Source: Basidiobolus meristosporus CBS 931.73
Taxonomy: Eukaryota; Basidiobolomycota; Basidiobolomycetes; Basidiobolales; Basidiobolaceae
DNA length: 56,598 nucleotides
Direction: 5' to 3'
Assembly (NCBI GenBank): GCA_002104905.1
Contig: MCFE01000578.1
Location: 1 to 56,598 of the forward strand
Within the stretch, counting starts at the first letter, position 1; each line of letters starts with the position of its first letter. The notes under the pieces are model-generated. The model made no database searches. It saw nothing but the letters and a program-made list of their open reading frames with translations, and was not told where the DNA came from. This document shows positions 1-9,554 of the stretch, piece after piece. Both the position numbers and the translations under genes were made by a program.

Positions 1-491
1 TATTTTGATACAAGTATTATGGGTTCAGTATTGCTGGTAAGTCTTGTTAGCCCAAGTCTGTCCCTATGAACTAAATCTTTTTGGATGTTCCCTTGCTGTC
101 CACAAGATGGTAAGCTGCAAATAAGCATTTTCTGATGATCTTGAATGGTCCTGTTCCTTTTGGCTCAAACTTCTTCCAGATATTGTTTGTAGCAACACAA
201 AGTTCTTAAATGTCAAATCCTCTGGTGATAAAGTCCCTTCAAATTGCTGCTTCATCTTTTCTGCACTGTTAGTTATTCAGGCCTGTTCCACCTGATGTCA
301 TTGTTCCAACTGCTGGTGTTTACTGTTCTGACTAAGTTTTTCTGTCAAGCTTTTGGTGAGCTTTGATTGTGTGAGATCTCATGGAATTTTTGGTTCACAT
401 CCATACACCAAGTCAAATAGCAATTTTTGGGTGGAACTGTATACCCTAACTCTGGAGGCAAGCAGTGGTTGGTAAATACACATATCCCATC
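1..491 (-). pseudogene. Old Gypsy-1-like integrase C-terminal fragment, 3' half of a split copy
   Basis: Degenerate end of a Ty3/Gypsy pol gene on the minus strand. Translation in shifting frames gives LVYGCEP, then KMKQQFEGTLSPEDLTFKNFVLLQ, which match residues 1231-1236 and 1281-1304 of the intact Gypsy-1 polyprotein in this window (LVYGCEP and [24 protein letters not shown]). These belong to the end of the integrase core and its C-terminal region. Several stops and frame changes show it is dead. The matching upstream half is at 10676-10862; the two are separated by CACTA-A, whose insertion left the trinucleotide ATC on both sides. Homology is clear by eye; percent identity was not computed. 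Confidence 0.8.
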
Positions 492-1059
492 CCCTATGAA
501 AAATAACTTGGTCCCATGGGTGGATCCAATCCAGATCATCCGTCAAGATCCTGTTTAGAGATCATCATAATAACAGCAGCTTGGAATTAGTGACCATCCT
601 GACAATCTTATAATAAGATCATGACAGTGTTTTGCAAATTTTACAGCCAAATATAGGGATAAAACTTGACAATTTTTGATGGATTGTGTGACAATATTTG
701 CATGGTATTGTTGCAGTCTTTCAGCGCTCTATTACTATTTTAAGTGGATCCAGTTGGCCAGGACTTCCAATTGCCTTATATGGCAAGAAACATGATGGTA
801 TATTGACAGCCTCACAGCAAGACTCTGATGGCATTTTTTTAGCGGTATGACAGCCTACTGCTGGTTCTGTTTAATGCTACCATACCAATCTACCAAATGG
901 TTTTTCCTTTTTCTACCTCCTGTTGTGCAATTCATATATTCCACTGTAGAGTCATATTTCTTTATTTGCTTACCCACTACTACCTTGGGTATTCCACATA
1001 TAGTTTGAATCAAAAACAACTGTGGCCTCCTGCTTACTAACCTCTGCAAACACGCACAC
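492..1059. other. CACTA-A transposase-side terminal region
   Basis: Non-coding end of the element beyond the Tnp2 C-terminus. It contains a recurrent block (about 500-680) also found in other copies, in reverse orientation, at 43615-43795, 22980-23215 and, split by Gypsy-1, at 14640-14755 plus 19695-19792. The shared end motif after the CCCTATGA terminus is TTGGTCC, followed by a CCT/CCC and GGTGGATCC-like stretch. Nothing else was recognised here. Confidence 0.65.
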
Positions 1060-3660
1060 CTGCCGCAATTAACATACTTCTATCTCCTCAACTTTACGGC
1101 TTTTTAGTGTGATACTTGCAAAGTTGCCATATACATTGTACTGCTGATAGCATATACATCTTGCAAACATATGCTTGGTTGTTGCCACTTCTGCCATGAA
1201 TACCTCCTGAATATTGGCAAAGAACTTCTTAGTATTTAGCCAATATATTCCTTCTCCCTGCTGGATTCTAATCCCCCTTATAGGTGCACTCTGGCTTTTG
1301 TTTGTGTGAATTCCATACTGAATGGTGTAGAAGTTTGCTTGTGACCACAAGAGATCCGGCATATCTTGGTGGAGTTTTCCAGACAAAAATTAGTTTCTTG
1401 TTGTACCCAACCCAACTTTGCATTACTTAACTGATTACCCATGTGTTGGGGCTACTTAGCTTCTTAATACCATAGGCATAGGTGTCTCCATGTGCACATT
1501 TGTCCTCAGTATTTTCCAACTCTTTCTGGCTGTCCTCCATGTGCCAGCTCATCACATCCATGACAGACTTGAAGGTAATATTCTTGATGAGATTGGGATA
1601 TGGTAGTACCTGCAACTTGACTTGGCTTCCTATCTCCCCACAGATCTGCTCCATAGGAAACTCCCTAAAGGTGAAGCAAGGCCTGATATTCTCCACCCAC
1701 CATGCAAGATGGAGTAGAGAATGGATACAGTAGCAGCAGAGATCTACAAGTTCAGCTCTATATTTGTAGTATAGCCGCTCAAATCCTATCACAAACTCCT
1801 CACACAACAGCTGTAGATGTGTCAAGTTGGCAATGGTGATCCACTTCTGGATAAATATTCCTACAATGCCCACATATGACTCCCAATGCTTCCCATGTAC
1901 TCTGGGTAGGAATGGCTTCAGAACACCACGTGAATAAATACAAATCCAGTTCATCCAGTCTTTGCATTTATATTGTTGTATATGTGTATGAATATTAATT
2001 GGAGCCCATGAGAAGTACTTAGGGTAGCGGATACTCTGTAATATCCTGCCAATTTTTTCAAATTTCTCTGGTATCTTGAAGGGCTCATTTAGCTTCAAAT
2101 GCCCCATGTACAACTTAGTCATCAGTATAGGGATATTGTTGAAAAGCAAATGCATTGCTCCTAGTGGAAAGCTTTTGCTCCAACAAATACCCTCTATCTT
2201 AAGTATCTCCAGTTTCCAATTGACACCATATTTTGGCCAATGGCTTATAGCGTGTCAACTTTGCCGCAATTGCATGCTTACTTCTGTATGTTCTCTCTGT
2301 GGAAAGATGAAGTTCTAAGTGCTGGTGTTTAGGTAATAATTATGTGTGTGAGTTACAGAGTAAATCCTGGGATCTCACACATTTGAAAGCAGTCTTGTCC
2401 ATTGTGCCTGGAAAAACCTGCTATCTTGCTGATGGCTGGGGTATCTCTAATGCTGATTATAATATGCACTTTTACATGATGGCCATTTATCATTATCCCG
2501 CTGGAAAGCATACAAAATTCATCCAGCAATGGATACAGGTAGCTATCCAGGTTGGACAGTGATTTAAGCCCAGATACCAGTGAGACTACCATCAGATTAT
2601 TGCTCTGATACTGTAAGATGGGTGGTAGATTCAGATTGATGAGAATCAGTGGCAAGCAGGATTTGCTGGTAGAGTACTTGTTTAATGAGAATCCATCAAG
2701 TGCTAAAGCAAAGGCATAGTCATACATACCTTCAAAGTGGCCCTTGCTTCTTAGCTGTTTGTAATGTTTGCCATCAAATATGCCAGATATGCTTGCAGTT
2801 GATTGATACTGAGTGCGGTGCTGTATAGCTTTGCAATATTTGTTGGACTGCATCAGCTTCCTCAGACAGGGTATGACCACAATATATCTGGAGTGTGAAC
2901 AATGTTTTCCCTGAATGGTGGTGGATTCCTGACAATTTGGACACATTGCAATGGTAGCATTTTTGGATGTGAATGCCATGCAACTGTTAGCACATGCTGG
3001 AATCAGGACAGTCTCTGAATCATATGTTGCCAGCTGCATGATGGTTGTCCACTTGTACCATGTATATGGTAAGTTGCATCCTGGTATGATTTTGGCAAGA
3101 AGTTGTGATGAGTCCTCAAAGCCCCCATTACTGATATTAGTGGAAATATGCCACTTCTCTAGCCACAACATTACATCATTCACTAGTAGATGGATTACTG
3201 TGCTCACTTGGCTCCATAAAGTATCCTTGGCATTTGTTTCAATGTGTGTTGTCTCATTACATATAGGGATTTGACCAGGTTCATACATGGTACTGTTGCT
3301 AGGGCAGAGAGGCTCAAAATCCATCAGTGAACCTTCTTTGTAAGAGCTATCACTCTGCATGCCATATTCTGATAGCTGAGGGGAGCATAAAGGTGTCACA
3401 AGCTCACTTGACTCTGTTTGCGCATGGTAACAAAGACAGCCAGGTGCCAATATAAAAGTATCAACTGGCTGGCAAGATAATGTTGGTACAGTGGTGACTG
3501 ATTAATGGTCAAATATGACTTATGTGGCAAAACACTGGCCTTGATCCTTGTAATACTTCCTATGCTGTCTGCGTGCTTCATGGCTGAGAGGCTTGCTACA
3601 GTAGCCACATAGTCTTTTTTCTCTTCTCTTACAGCATTGAGTCAAAGTAGTCTTGTCCAT
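1060..3660 (-). pseudogene. Tnp2-type transposase of CACTA-A, decayed
   Basis: Transposase for cut-and-paste mobilisation (Tnp2 family of CACTA/En-Spm elements). It reads leftward from an ATG at 3658-3660. The N-terminal part has a small cysteine/histidine motif, seen best in copy E as CGYCSKPLSHKAHTQHKKYY. The longest open part (2353-3450) carries hallmarks of the family: LIPACANSCMAF followed by a CPNC knuckle, DGFSLNKYSTSKSCLPLIL, NLDSYLYPLLDEF and DTPAISKIAGF. The C-terminal part (1069-2155) has MHLLFNNIPILMTKLYMG and a region around WMNWICIYSRGVLKPFLP. Frame changes near 2155-2353 and 1390-1427, and at the N-terminus, mean no single protein is made. Family assignment rests on recognised motifs rather than a database search. 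Confidence 0.8.
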
Positions 3661-3954
3661 GGGGCAAACAGTTTGACCTGCAACAACGTAACACTATTAT
3701 ACCACTTTTTGGTTAATACTCATGTGAACTTAAGACAGTCTTGTATTTGTGACATTGCACCTACATGAATGTAAGATTCAATGTTGACTCACCATAGTAA
3801 GCATTACAAATAAAGTGTGGCACCACATACACACATTTGTGTAACACTATTTCCCCTTTGGTTTGATTCACTTCCATATATATGCCGCAAAAAATAAAGC
3901 AAAGTTGTCTGGTTCTCAACCAAACTCCACTGCAGATGGCAACAGAAGAGCGGT
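3661..3954. promoter_or_regulatory. Divergent intergenic region between Tnp2 and ORF2 (CACTA-A)
   Basis: About 290 bp separate the divergently read transposase and accessory genes. The same spacer occurs in copies D (42312-42601), E (about 46080-46361) and F (about 39300-39580). A TATATAT run at about 3877-3883, roughly 70 bp before the ORF2 start, recurs in the other copies and is a plausible TATA element for ORF2. Promoter function is inferred from position only. Confidence 0.5.
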
Positions 3955-4514
3955 TGGACAACAGCTTGCTTTGACATTCAGTGCAACAAGCAGGGTTGTA
4001 TAAAAAAAAGGCCCTGTGGACAGTGTGCCCATTGAAGGAAATAATGCGGACTCCTCAGGCTCTCAGTCAAGTAGGCAATTGAGAACCTCTGCGGAGCCAC
4101 AAGCTGACCATTATGCTCAGGCAAATGAGAATGTAGCAAATGCAGTACCCTCAGTTGAAGATCAGCAAGTGGCCATGATAACATCACAACCACCCATATT
4201 GGCAAGTATGTTGTCAGCACATACCAAAGCATCAATGAGGCAATTAGGTCCAGTGGCTGATGGGATAGATGCAATGGCCCAGAGAAATCAGAAAGTAGTC
4301 CAGAAACAGGACAAGTGGACAATATGTGTAAAGCAATCAATATCCCAGGTAGAGAAAGCAGTATCCTTGCTGCAAAGAAGGAACTCAAGTAGCTCAATGT
4401 CACAGCCAAGAATTGGACCAATTCCCAATGTACCAGCAGAGGAGCACCATACTGTCTTTGAAGCACAACAACAGTGCCCAATGATAAGGCCCACCAAAAA
4501 ACCTATCACAGCAT

Positions 4515-5489
4515 TGTGGTGGTGTATAAGTCCAAGGGAGAGATACATCCAACACTTCTCAAGTGTTTTGTGTGTGGGGTGCTCACTGGGTGCAATAACC
4601 TCTGGCAAAAGCTTGCTAGGAATACTTGGGTTATGTCTCTAATCTAATGTGAGGGGGAATAAAGCCACAAGCTTGTCAAGGGAAAGCAATTGAGCTACAA
4701 TCCCTAACTTTGTTGGCGTCTTAACAAAAGTATGTGCTGGGTTGAACATCCTTTGAGATGACAATATACTAAAGCTTCCAAAGTCAAAACAACTGTAAAC
4801 TCCACCAGCAGGGACTTGATAAGATTGCAGCTGTGGTCAATAGTTACAAAGACAGAAAAGTATCTTTGCCTGTACAAGAGCAAAATTGGGAAAGAATCAA
4901 ATATAATAAAAGATACCTACTCTGAGTATTCCTCAAAGGTAGTGCCTCCAAGGTCAGTTGGCTGTCAGTGGGGTTTCCTGGGAGTGTCCTGTGGTCTAGG
5001 GTTGGAAGTTCAGGTAGCAGCAGGTAGCAGTGATTACTAATCATGGTGTTCCAGAGGGTTCCAGATATCAATAGAAATCTTAATGACATCAGAATGACCT
5101 AAGAATGTTCTAAGTAGGTGCCGGAAGGTTTGAAGAGGCACAGCACATCCAACCAATCAGGAATCATTATTCTGAAACCTGTGTAGCATAGGGATACCAT
5201 ATATGGTATGGATATGGTAGGAATGGTGACACAGGTTGATCATGTGTCATGGGTGCTGGCATGGGTACTTGCCTAAAATAGAAGTACTTATAGCTAGTAA
5301 TCTTACATAAAGTGAGGGGTAACTTATGCAATAAGGTAAGCAGGTGTGATAGTCAACTGGCTTATGGGATTGTACTGATTGGGTAAGATAATTGGGATAA
5401 AACTGAAATAAGTGTAGTAGAGATATAAGGAAGTAGAAAATAAGGGAATGAGCACATCTGTCAGTGGGTGTCACTGTCACCCCACTACA
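4515..5489 (-). mobile_element. Gypsy-2 solo LTR-like unit in CACTA-A ORF2
   Basis: A 975-bp unit starting TGTGGTGGTG and ending CCCCACTACA, so it has inverted TG...CA ends. It is flanked by GCAT (4511-4514) and GTGT (5490-5493); both derive from GCGT by a single CpG transition. The uninterrupted version of the surrounding ORF2 sequence is in copy E at about 46910-46940. Other copies are at 29548-30604, 43966-45023 and in two pieces between 35604 and 37467. Orientation was set by homology of its 3' part (in the minus sense) to the sequence just upstream of the gag start at 56299. Confidence 0.75.
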
Positions 5490-5828
5490 GTGTGGGAGGG
5501 AGACAATGTGGTGTTTATACCAAAGCCTAAAAATCAAAACACATTCAAGATCTGGGTAGCCATTGAGGGCAATAACAAAGAGTGGGCCAATATACAAGAG
5601 TCCATCAGAAGTCTAGCACGTCATCACCTTTAGGCCAGCATACCATGGGACCATCAGGAACTGAAGGCCAAGCAGAATGCACTTCACTTGTTCCATGAGC
5701 ATTATCCTGGATTCAAACGGGCAAACAGTTTTTGGGCCAGCATTAGCATGCTAAGAAAGTATCTTAAAAATAGCAGAAACTATCAAAGGCAGAAGAACAA
5801 GGGTGCCATGGCTAAAAACCAGCAGCTT

Positions 5829-6235
5829 CCTCAAGAGCCCATTACAAGCAGGGCCAAAAGCTCCAGACAAGCATCAAAGAGACATCAGGCAGCTGGAAGA
5901 GTGCCAATTAAGGACAAGCAGGCAGACATCAATTTACCAGCACAACATTTATCAAGGAAGAGCGTAGTACCACTCAAGATGCGCCCAGTCAAAGTAGCAG
6001 TGAAGGACCTGGCAGTGCTAGAAACCAGCCGCTTTTACAGGAGCCTGTCACAACTACAGTTGAGAGCTCAAAACAAGCTAAAAAAAACATCAGGTTGCCA
6101 GAAGAGTGCCAGCAAGGGACAAGCAAGCCAAAGTAGATGCATCAGAGCAGAACTTATCCAGGAGAAAACGTAGTTCTTTACAAGAAGCACTCAGACAAAG
6201 TAGCAGTGAAAGACCTGGCAGTGATAAACAAAAAG
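5829..6235 (+). repeat. Two tandem ~200-bp repeats coding basic segments of ORF2
   Basis: Units at about 5829-6035 and 6047-6235 share the pattern caagagcc..., agcaaagagacatcagg, gtgccagcaaggacaagcagg, ...aagtagcagtgaaagacctgg. Translated, both give a Lys/Arg/Ser/Gln-rich segment with a D-K-Q-A core and S-S-S-E-R-P-G-S at the end. Copy E also has two units (about 47240-47680), copy D has one (about 41450-41690), and copy C has at least two, split by a solo LTR. Unit number therefore varies between copies. Confidence 0.6.
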
Positions 6236-6812
6236 GTAAAGGGAAAAATGTTTACCCAAGCCTGAGACAGGGAGGCATGCAAAAAAAACTGCAGTTCTTA
6301 CCAATTAATGCCACAAGCCAGGAACAGACTTAATCCCATCATAGCAAGAAGAATTACCAACAAGAAAACAGCTGTTTTCACCAGAGTTAGAAGTGCAGCC
6401 AGTTGAGCTACACTCCAGCAAGGTAGATGAGTGTGCTGAAAGAGGCAATTTTTCTGCCACAGCCTCCACAGCCTCCATTGTTGACAGAGTGGAGATCCCG
6501 CTGACAAACAAGGCTACAACATCAAGAGCTCAAAAGACTATCACAATGCCTCCAATAGAGTTATGGAACATTAGTAAGCACACCAAGAGGTTACAACACT
6601 TCTTCAAGAGCAGTACTCAAGAAAACACACTGGAATATTGCAAGTATTTATTTCAAAGACTGGCAGATGAGGAGCTAGACTTTGCAGTGCTGGCTGAAGA
6701 CCATGATGTGTGGGAACCAGAGAATGAACAGTGGCGTAATGCTGTTGGGTTCCTGCCAAAGTCATGGAACCAGAGCATTGCAGCAGAAATACTATTGAGT
6801 GGTGGATTTTAA

Positions 6813-7205
6813 TGGAGTTACTTGTTGAGTGTGGGGTTGGGCTTGATGTTAGTGTAGGGTATAGAGACTTGTATAGGTCAATGCAATTGGAGATTGAGGT
6901 ACAACTAAGTTTCAATGGAAATAAATCGATTCACACGCATGAAAAGTAAGTGAAATGGTTGAGTCAGGAAGCAGGAAGTGTGAAAAAGAGGCAATAGCCA
7001 GTCAATTCACACAAATGAAGGAGGCAATAGAGTGTCCAGGATCAGAAAGTGAGCAACTTGGCAGGGAACTAATCAAAAGTCACTTGTACACTGCTACGAT
7101 GAAAAATTTTGACAAAGTTTTTTGTGAAATTTAGGGTGCAATTATTTTTCAATGGTCTCTGGATGGTGTCCTGACAAGATCAGTACCTCTTAGTCACGGG
7201 ACATT
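6813..7205. other. CACTA-A ORF2-side terminal region, left of the Harbinger insertion
   Basis: This is the 3' flank of ORF2. It includes an AATAAA-type signal near 6920 and a conserved tail with GGCAATAG, then AAAATTTTGACAAAGTTTTTTG, then CCTCTTAGTCACGGGAC. The same tail occurs in copies B (20400-20760, reversed), C (33230-33548), D (40461-40760, reversed) and E (48300-48687). The remaining 50 bp of the tail, 10623-10675, lies beyond the Harbinger insertion. Confidence 0.6.
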
Positions 7206-7948
7206 AGACTTGTTCCATCGTACCGTGCCAGGGCGCGCGGCGCGATCCGCGGTTGCAAAGAACGATCGGGCGCGATATTATAGCTACCAGAAGGCAGGAT
7301 CGTTCTTGGACGATTTCGCACTATGCGGGACGATCTCGCACACTATGGCACAATCTGACACGATGAGGTTGGCGCGGATGATCGCGCCAACTCGTAATGC
7401 TTGCATCACGTGCGCGATCGGATACCGCTATAATGGCAGGTAAAATCCGGTATTTGGATATGTTTCTTTAATGTAAATGGAAATAAATGTGTATCACACT
7501 ATAAACTACACTGATACTTACCATTTTGGTTACCCTCACTCCAATTGGACGGTATCTCAGTGGTTAATTGGTCCAAAAGTATCCTGAAGCTGGCAGCCCC
7601 CAATTGGCTCATTGACTACTGAAAAAGCTACCTGATTCGCCATCAAATATCCCATTTTGCCCATTGAGCAAGTAAATCCCTGATCCTAGTGATTGGGCAA
7701 GGTTTCATAGCTAGCACGCAAGCGATCGTGTAGGTGCGAAACAGATCCAATAGCTGCACTGGTATTACAGATGACGTATATATATGCAGGGTGTTTATTT
7801 ATAGGGGTTCTGTCTCAAATGTGAGACGACCTTGATATTACTTATATCAAAAATTTGATGATCACTGATTTGCAATGGCTCGATTGGGATCACAAAAAAA
7901 AAGGGTTGTCGGGATCATTACGAATGTGAGCAATTCAAAGCAATCGCA
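7206..7948. other. Harbinger left end and 3' region of the accessory gene
   Basis: Non-coding left arm of about 740 bp. It is CG-rich near the terminus (GCGCGCGGCGCGATCCGCGG at about 7231-7252), with further GCGCG runs to 7440. Apart from one short ORF of 77 codons with no recognisable similarity, no gene is supported here. Confidence 0.5.
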
Positions 7949-8164
7949 TCATCTTCTCCTGGGTTTTTTTCTCACAGGGATTACTACTGAAGCATTTGGT
8001 AGTGACTCACTTTGCACACCTATACTACTTCCTGGCTGACTATCATCTTGGCTACTTGTGTATTCGTAGTCAGTATTTTGCCTCCTAGTTGATGAGTGCG
8101 ATGCTGCAGCTTGGCCGCGCTGAATCGCTCCGACTGAACCAACTGAACCGGCCTGTAGTGCCAC
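7949..8164 (-). CDS. Probable true C-terminus of the Harbinger accessory protein (shifted frame)
   Basis: A 71-codon frame overlapping the end of the 391-codon ORF. Its sequence (MALQAGSVGSVGAIQRGQAA...) matches MALHAGSV and following residues in the relic, where it is fused in frame to the upstream ESKRMCQC, equivalent to ASKERVSA here. It ends PVRKKPRRR, a nuclear-localisation-like tail. Either a 1-nt deletion in an A run near 8180 has frameshifted this copy, or the frame change is made during expression; the sequence alone cannot tell. Confidence 0.5.
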   Translation of the reverse strand: MALQAGSVGSVGAIQRGQAAASHSSTRRQNTDYEYTSSQDDSQPGSSIGVQSESLPNASVVIPVRKKPRRR

Positions 8165-9195
8165 GCGCTGACGCGTTCTTTACTTGCCAAGGGCTCCGGT
8201 GGTTGAGTCACTTCATGTTGGTCATCATCAGTCAGTTCACCAGAAGAAACTCGCTGATGGTCAGGCGAAACAGCACGCGCAGGCGCGCCTTGACGCGTTG
8301 AGATGGCCCTTGGCTGAGTTCGATGTGATGCCGCATGTTGACGCGACTCGGTCCGCTCCAATGGACTTGTGTCTAAATGAGCAGTTTGGCGAGTTCTGGT
8401 AGTTTTGCTCTGAAGCGCGCGCGTTGACCCGATGCGCGTTGACTCGACGCGTGGCGTTCTGGTAAAGGGTGTTGGCGCGGTCTGGACTGACGTGCGCCGG
8501 CGCGCTGTGGTTGCAAGAGATGGTAGGGAATCCAGCGAGGCGTGCTGGCGCGATCTGGACGATGTTGCTCGCGGTCTGTATTCTTCCTCCTGAAGCTCAC
8601 CATCTGATTCCTCAAGGTATTCACTTACCCTCTGTCTGATACTTTGGAGCTGTTGCCTGGATGAGACCTGTGTATATTGCTCTCGGAAGCCACTTAGCTC
8701 TACTAATATATCACGTAGTACATTAGTCATTTGAGGCAAAAACTCATTCAAAATCTCTTTGGTTCCCAAAGTTGAGGCACGAACGGACGCGTCCGGCCCG
8801 TACTGCGCAAATTGCGCGCGAAATTGTTCCCGCGCGGCTTCCTCGTCAAATCCCCTCACTCTCAGCTCATTCTTGATTTCAATACTTGTCTTGTTATATA
8901 TCTTTTTACATACATCGGCTGGCATCTTGATGTAGAACTCATGCCACAGCTTTCTACTCCAATTCTTCCATCTTTGTCGACTCTCTGAGGTATCTAGTTC
9001 TGCTAGATTAATCAGTAGTGCCCAAATATCTGTATGAAGGCTCATCATAGACACTTGGGCCATACTAAAATCATTTGGCGAGAACTCGAACGGATCCGAC
9101 ATCGATTTCTCCGGTCCAGACCGCGCTAGTGAGCTGGGGGATGGGTTTTGTCTGGGTTGTACTAAAGATGAGTTGAGGCTTGGTATGGGGACCAT
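8020..9195 (-). CDS. Harbinger accessory protein (unknown fold, basic Arg/Ser/Thr-rich)
   Basis: A 391-codon leftward frame, divergent from the transposase. The N-terminal 200 residues look helical (WALLINLAELDTSESRQRWK, then RWKNWSRKLWHEFYIKMPAD and a segment around QQLQSIRQRVSEYLEESDGE). The middle is low-complexity and rich in Arg, Thr, Ser and Gln. PIF/Harbinger elements usually pair the transposase with a DNA-binding Myb/SANT-like protein; by position this should be that partner, but I see no clear Myb motif. The relic copy at 48.8-49.5 kb continues in a different frame from about 8165, where this copy has one A fewer. That other frame (7949-8164) ends in a basic tail RKKPRRR, so the true C-terminus is probably there. 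The gene is strikingly CpG-rich. Confidence 0.65.
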   Translation of the reverse strand: MVPIPSLNSSLVQPRQNPSPSSLARSGPEKSMSDPFEFSPNDFSMAQVSMMSLHTDIWALLINLAELDTSESRQRWKNWSRKLWHEFYIKMPADVCKKIYNKTSIEIKNELRVRGFDEEAAREQFRAQFAQYGPDASVRASTLGTKEILNEFLPQMTNVLRDILVELSGFREQYTQVSSRQQLQSIRQRVSEYLEESDGELQEEEYRPRATSSRSRQHASLDSLPSLATTARRRTSVQTAPTPFTRTPRVESTRIGSTRALQSKTTRTRQTAHLDTSPLERTESRQHAASHRTQPRAISTRQGAPARAVSPDHQRVSSGELTDDDQHEVTQPPEPLASKERVSAWHYRPVQLVQSERFSAAKLQHRTHQLGGKILTTNTQVAKMIVSQEVV

Positions 9196-9554
9196 AGCAA
9201 CGGATTTGGATACTTATACAGCAGTATATTGGCATCAACCTGGTCTTATATGAAATATATATGAAAACTAATGTGATTGTTGAATTTTCCATATATTATG
9301 CATGATGCATCTCGGATCGCGTTGACACGGATCAGATCACATCAATCGCAGATTTCCTATTTGATTATAGACCTATGATTAAAGCATCAATAAAAGTACC
9401 AAGGCATTGTTTGCGGATGATTTTTGCGACATAATGATGGGATACATGGTAATTGATGGAGATTTAACCATAATGTGTTAAAAATCAGATAAATAACGCA
9501 GATCGCGCCGAATCGATTCAATACGCCTCCATACGATCATCCATCAATTTTAAT
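9196..9554. promoter_or_regulatory. Divergent promoter region of the Harbinger genes
   Basis: The 359 bp between the two divergent starts are AT-rich, with several TATA-like runs (for example TATATATGAAA near 9257). Nothing else was recognised. Promoter function is inferred from the gene arrangement. Confidence 0.45.

Larger units (their letters stand above)
3955..6812 (+). pseudogene. CACTA-A accessory gene (ORF2), interrupted by a Gypsy-2 unit
   Basis: Second gene of the CACTA-like element, present in at least six copies here. Visible parts in order: a Ser/Gln-rich N-terminus (DSVPIEGNNADSSGSQSS from 4019); a Gln/Lys-rich, probably coiled-coil stretch (about 4250-4390); after the insertion at 4515-5489, a conserved block containing IPWDHQ and HEHYPGFK (about 5640-5720); two tandem basic repeats (5829-6235); and a C-terminal helical domain around KHTKRLQHFFKSS to LPKSWNQSIAAEILLSGGF (6570-6812). 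The expected start codon, ATGGTTGGA in copies D and E, is GCGGTTGGA here, and there are frameshifts. Position and basic character suggest a TnpA-like DNA-binding partner of Tnp2; no known domain was recognised. Confidence 0.65.

Noticed and set aside
345-539. Small ORF as a separate protein
   Set aside because: It overlaps the CACTA-A left end and a wrong frame of the Gypsy integrase relic; it has no independent support.
1060-3660. Plavaka-type or other non-CACTA transposase
   Set aside because: The LIPAC, CPNC and DGF...SCLPLIL blocks fit Tnp2, and a 3-bp duplication is seen; I did not see Plavaka motifs. A profile search would settle it.
4016-4642. A 208-codon ORF that could pass as a host gene
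   Set aside because: Its sequence recurs at 42311-41868 and 46362-46980, and it runs into the Gypsy-2 unit at 4515. It is the CACTA accessory gene plus unit sequence.
4515-5489. Gypsy-2 unit as a MITE-like DNA element, because of TGTGGTGG/CCACCACA ends
   Set aside because: The inverted match is short, ends are TG...CA, TSDs are 4 bp, and its 3' part matches sequence upstream of a gag gene, which favours an LTR origin. Not fully excluded.
5829-6235. CRISPR-like or satellite array
   Set aside because: Only two imperfect coding units of about 200 bp, without spacers; they are internal repeats of ORF2.
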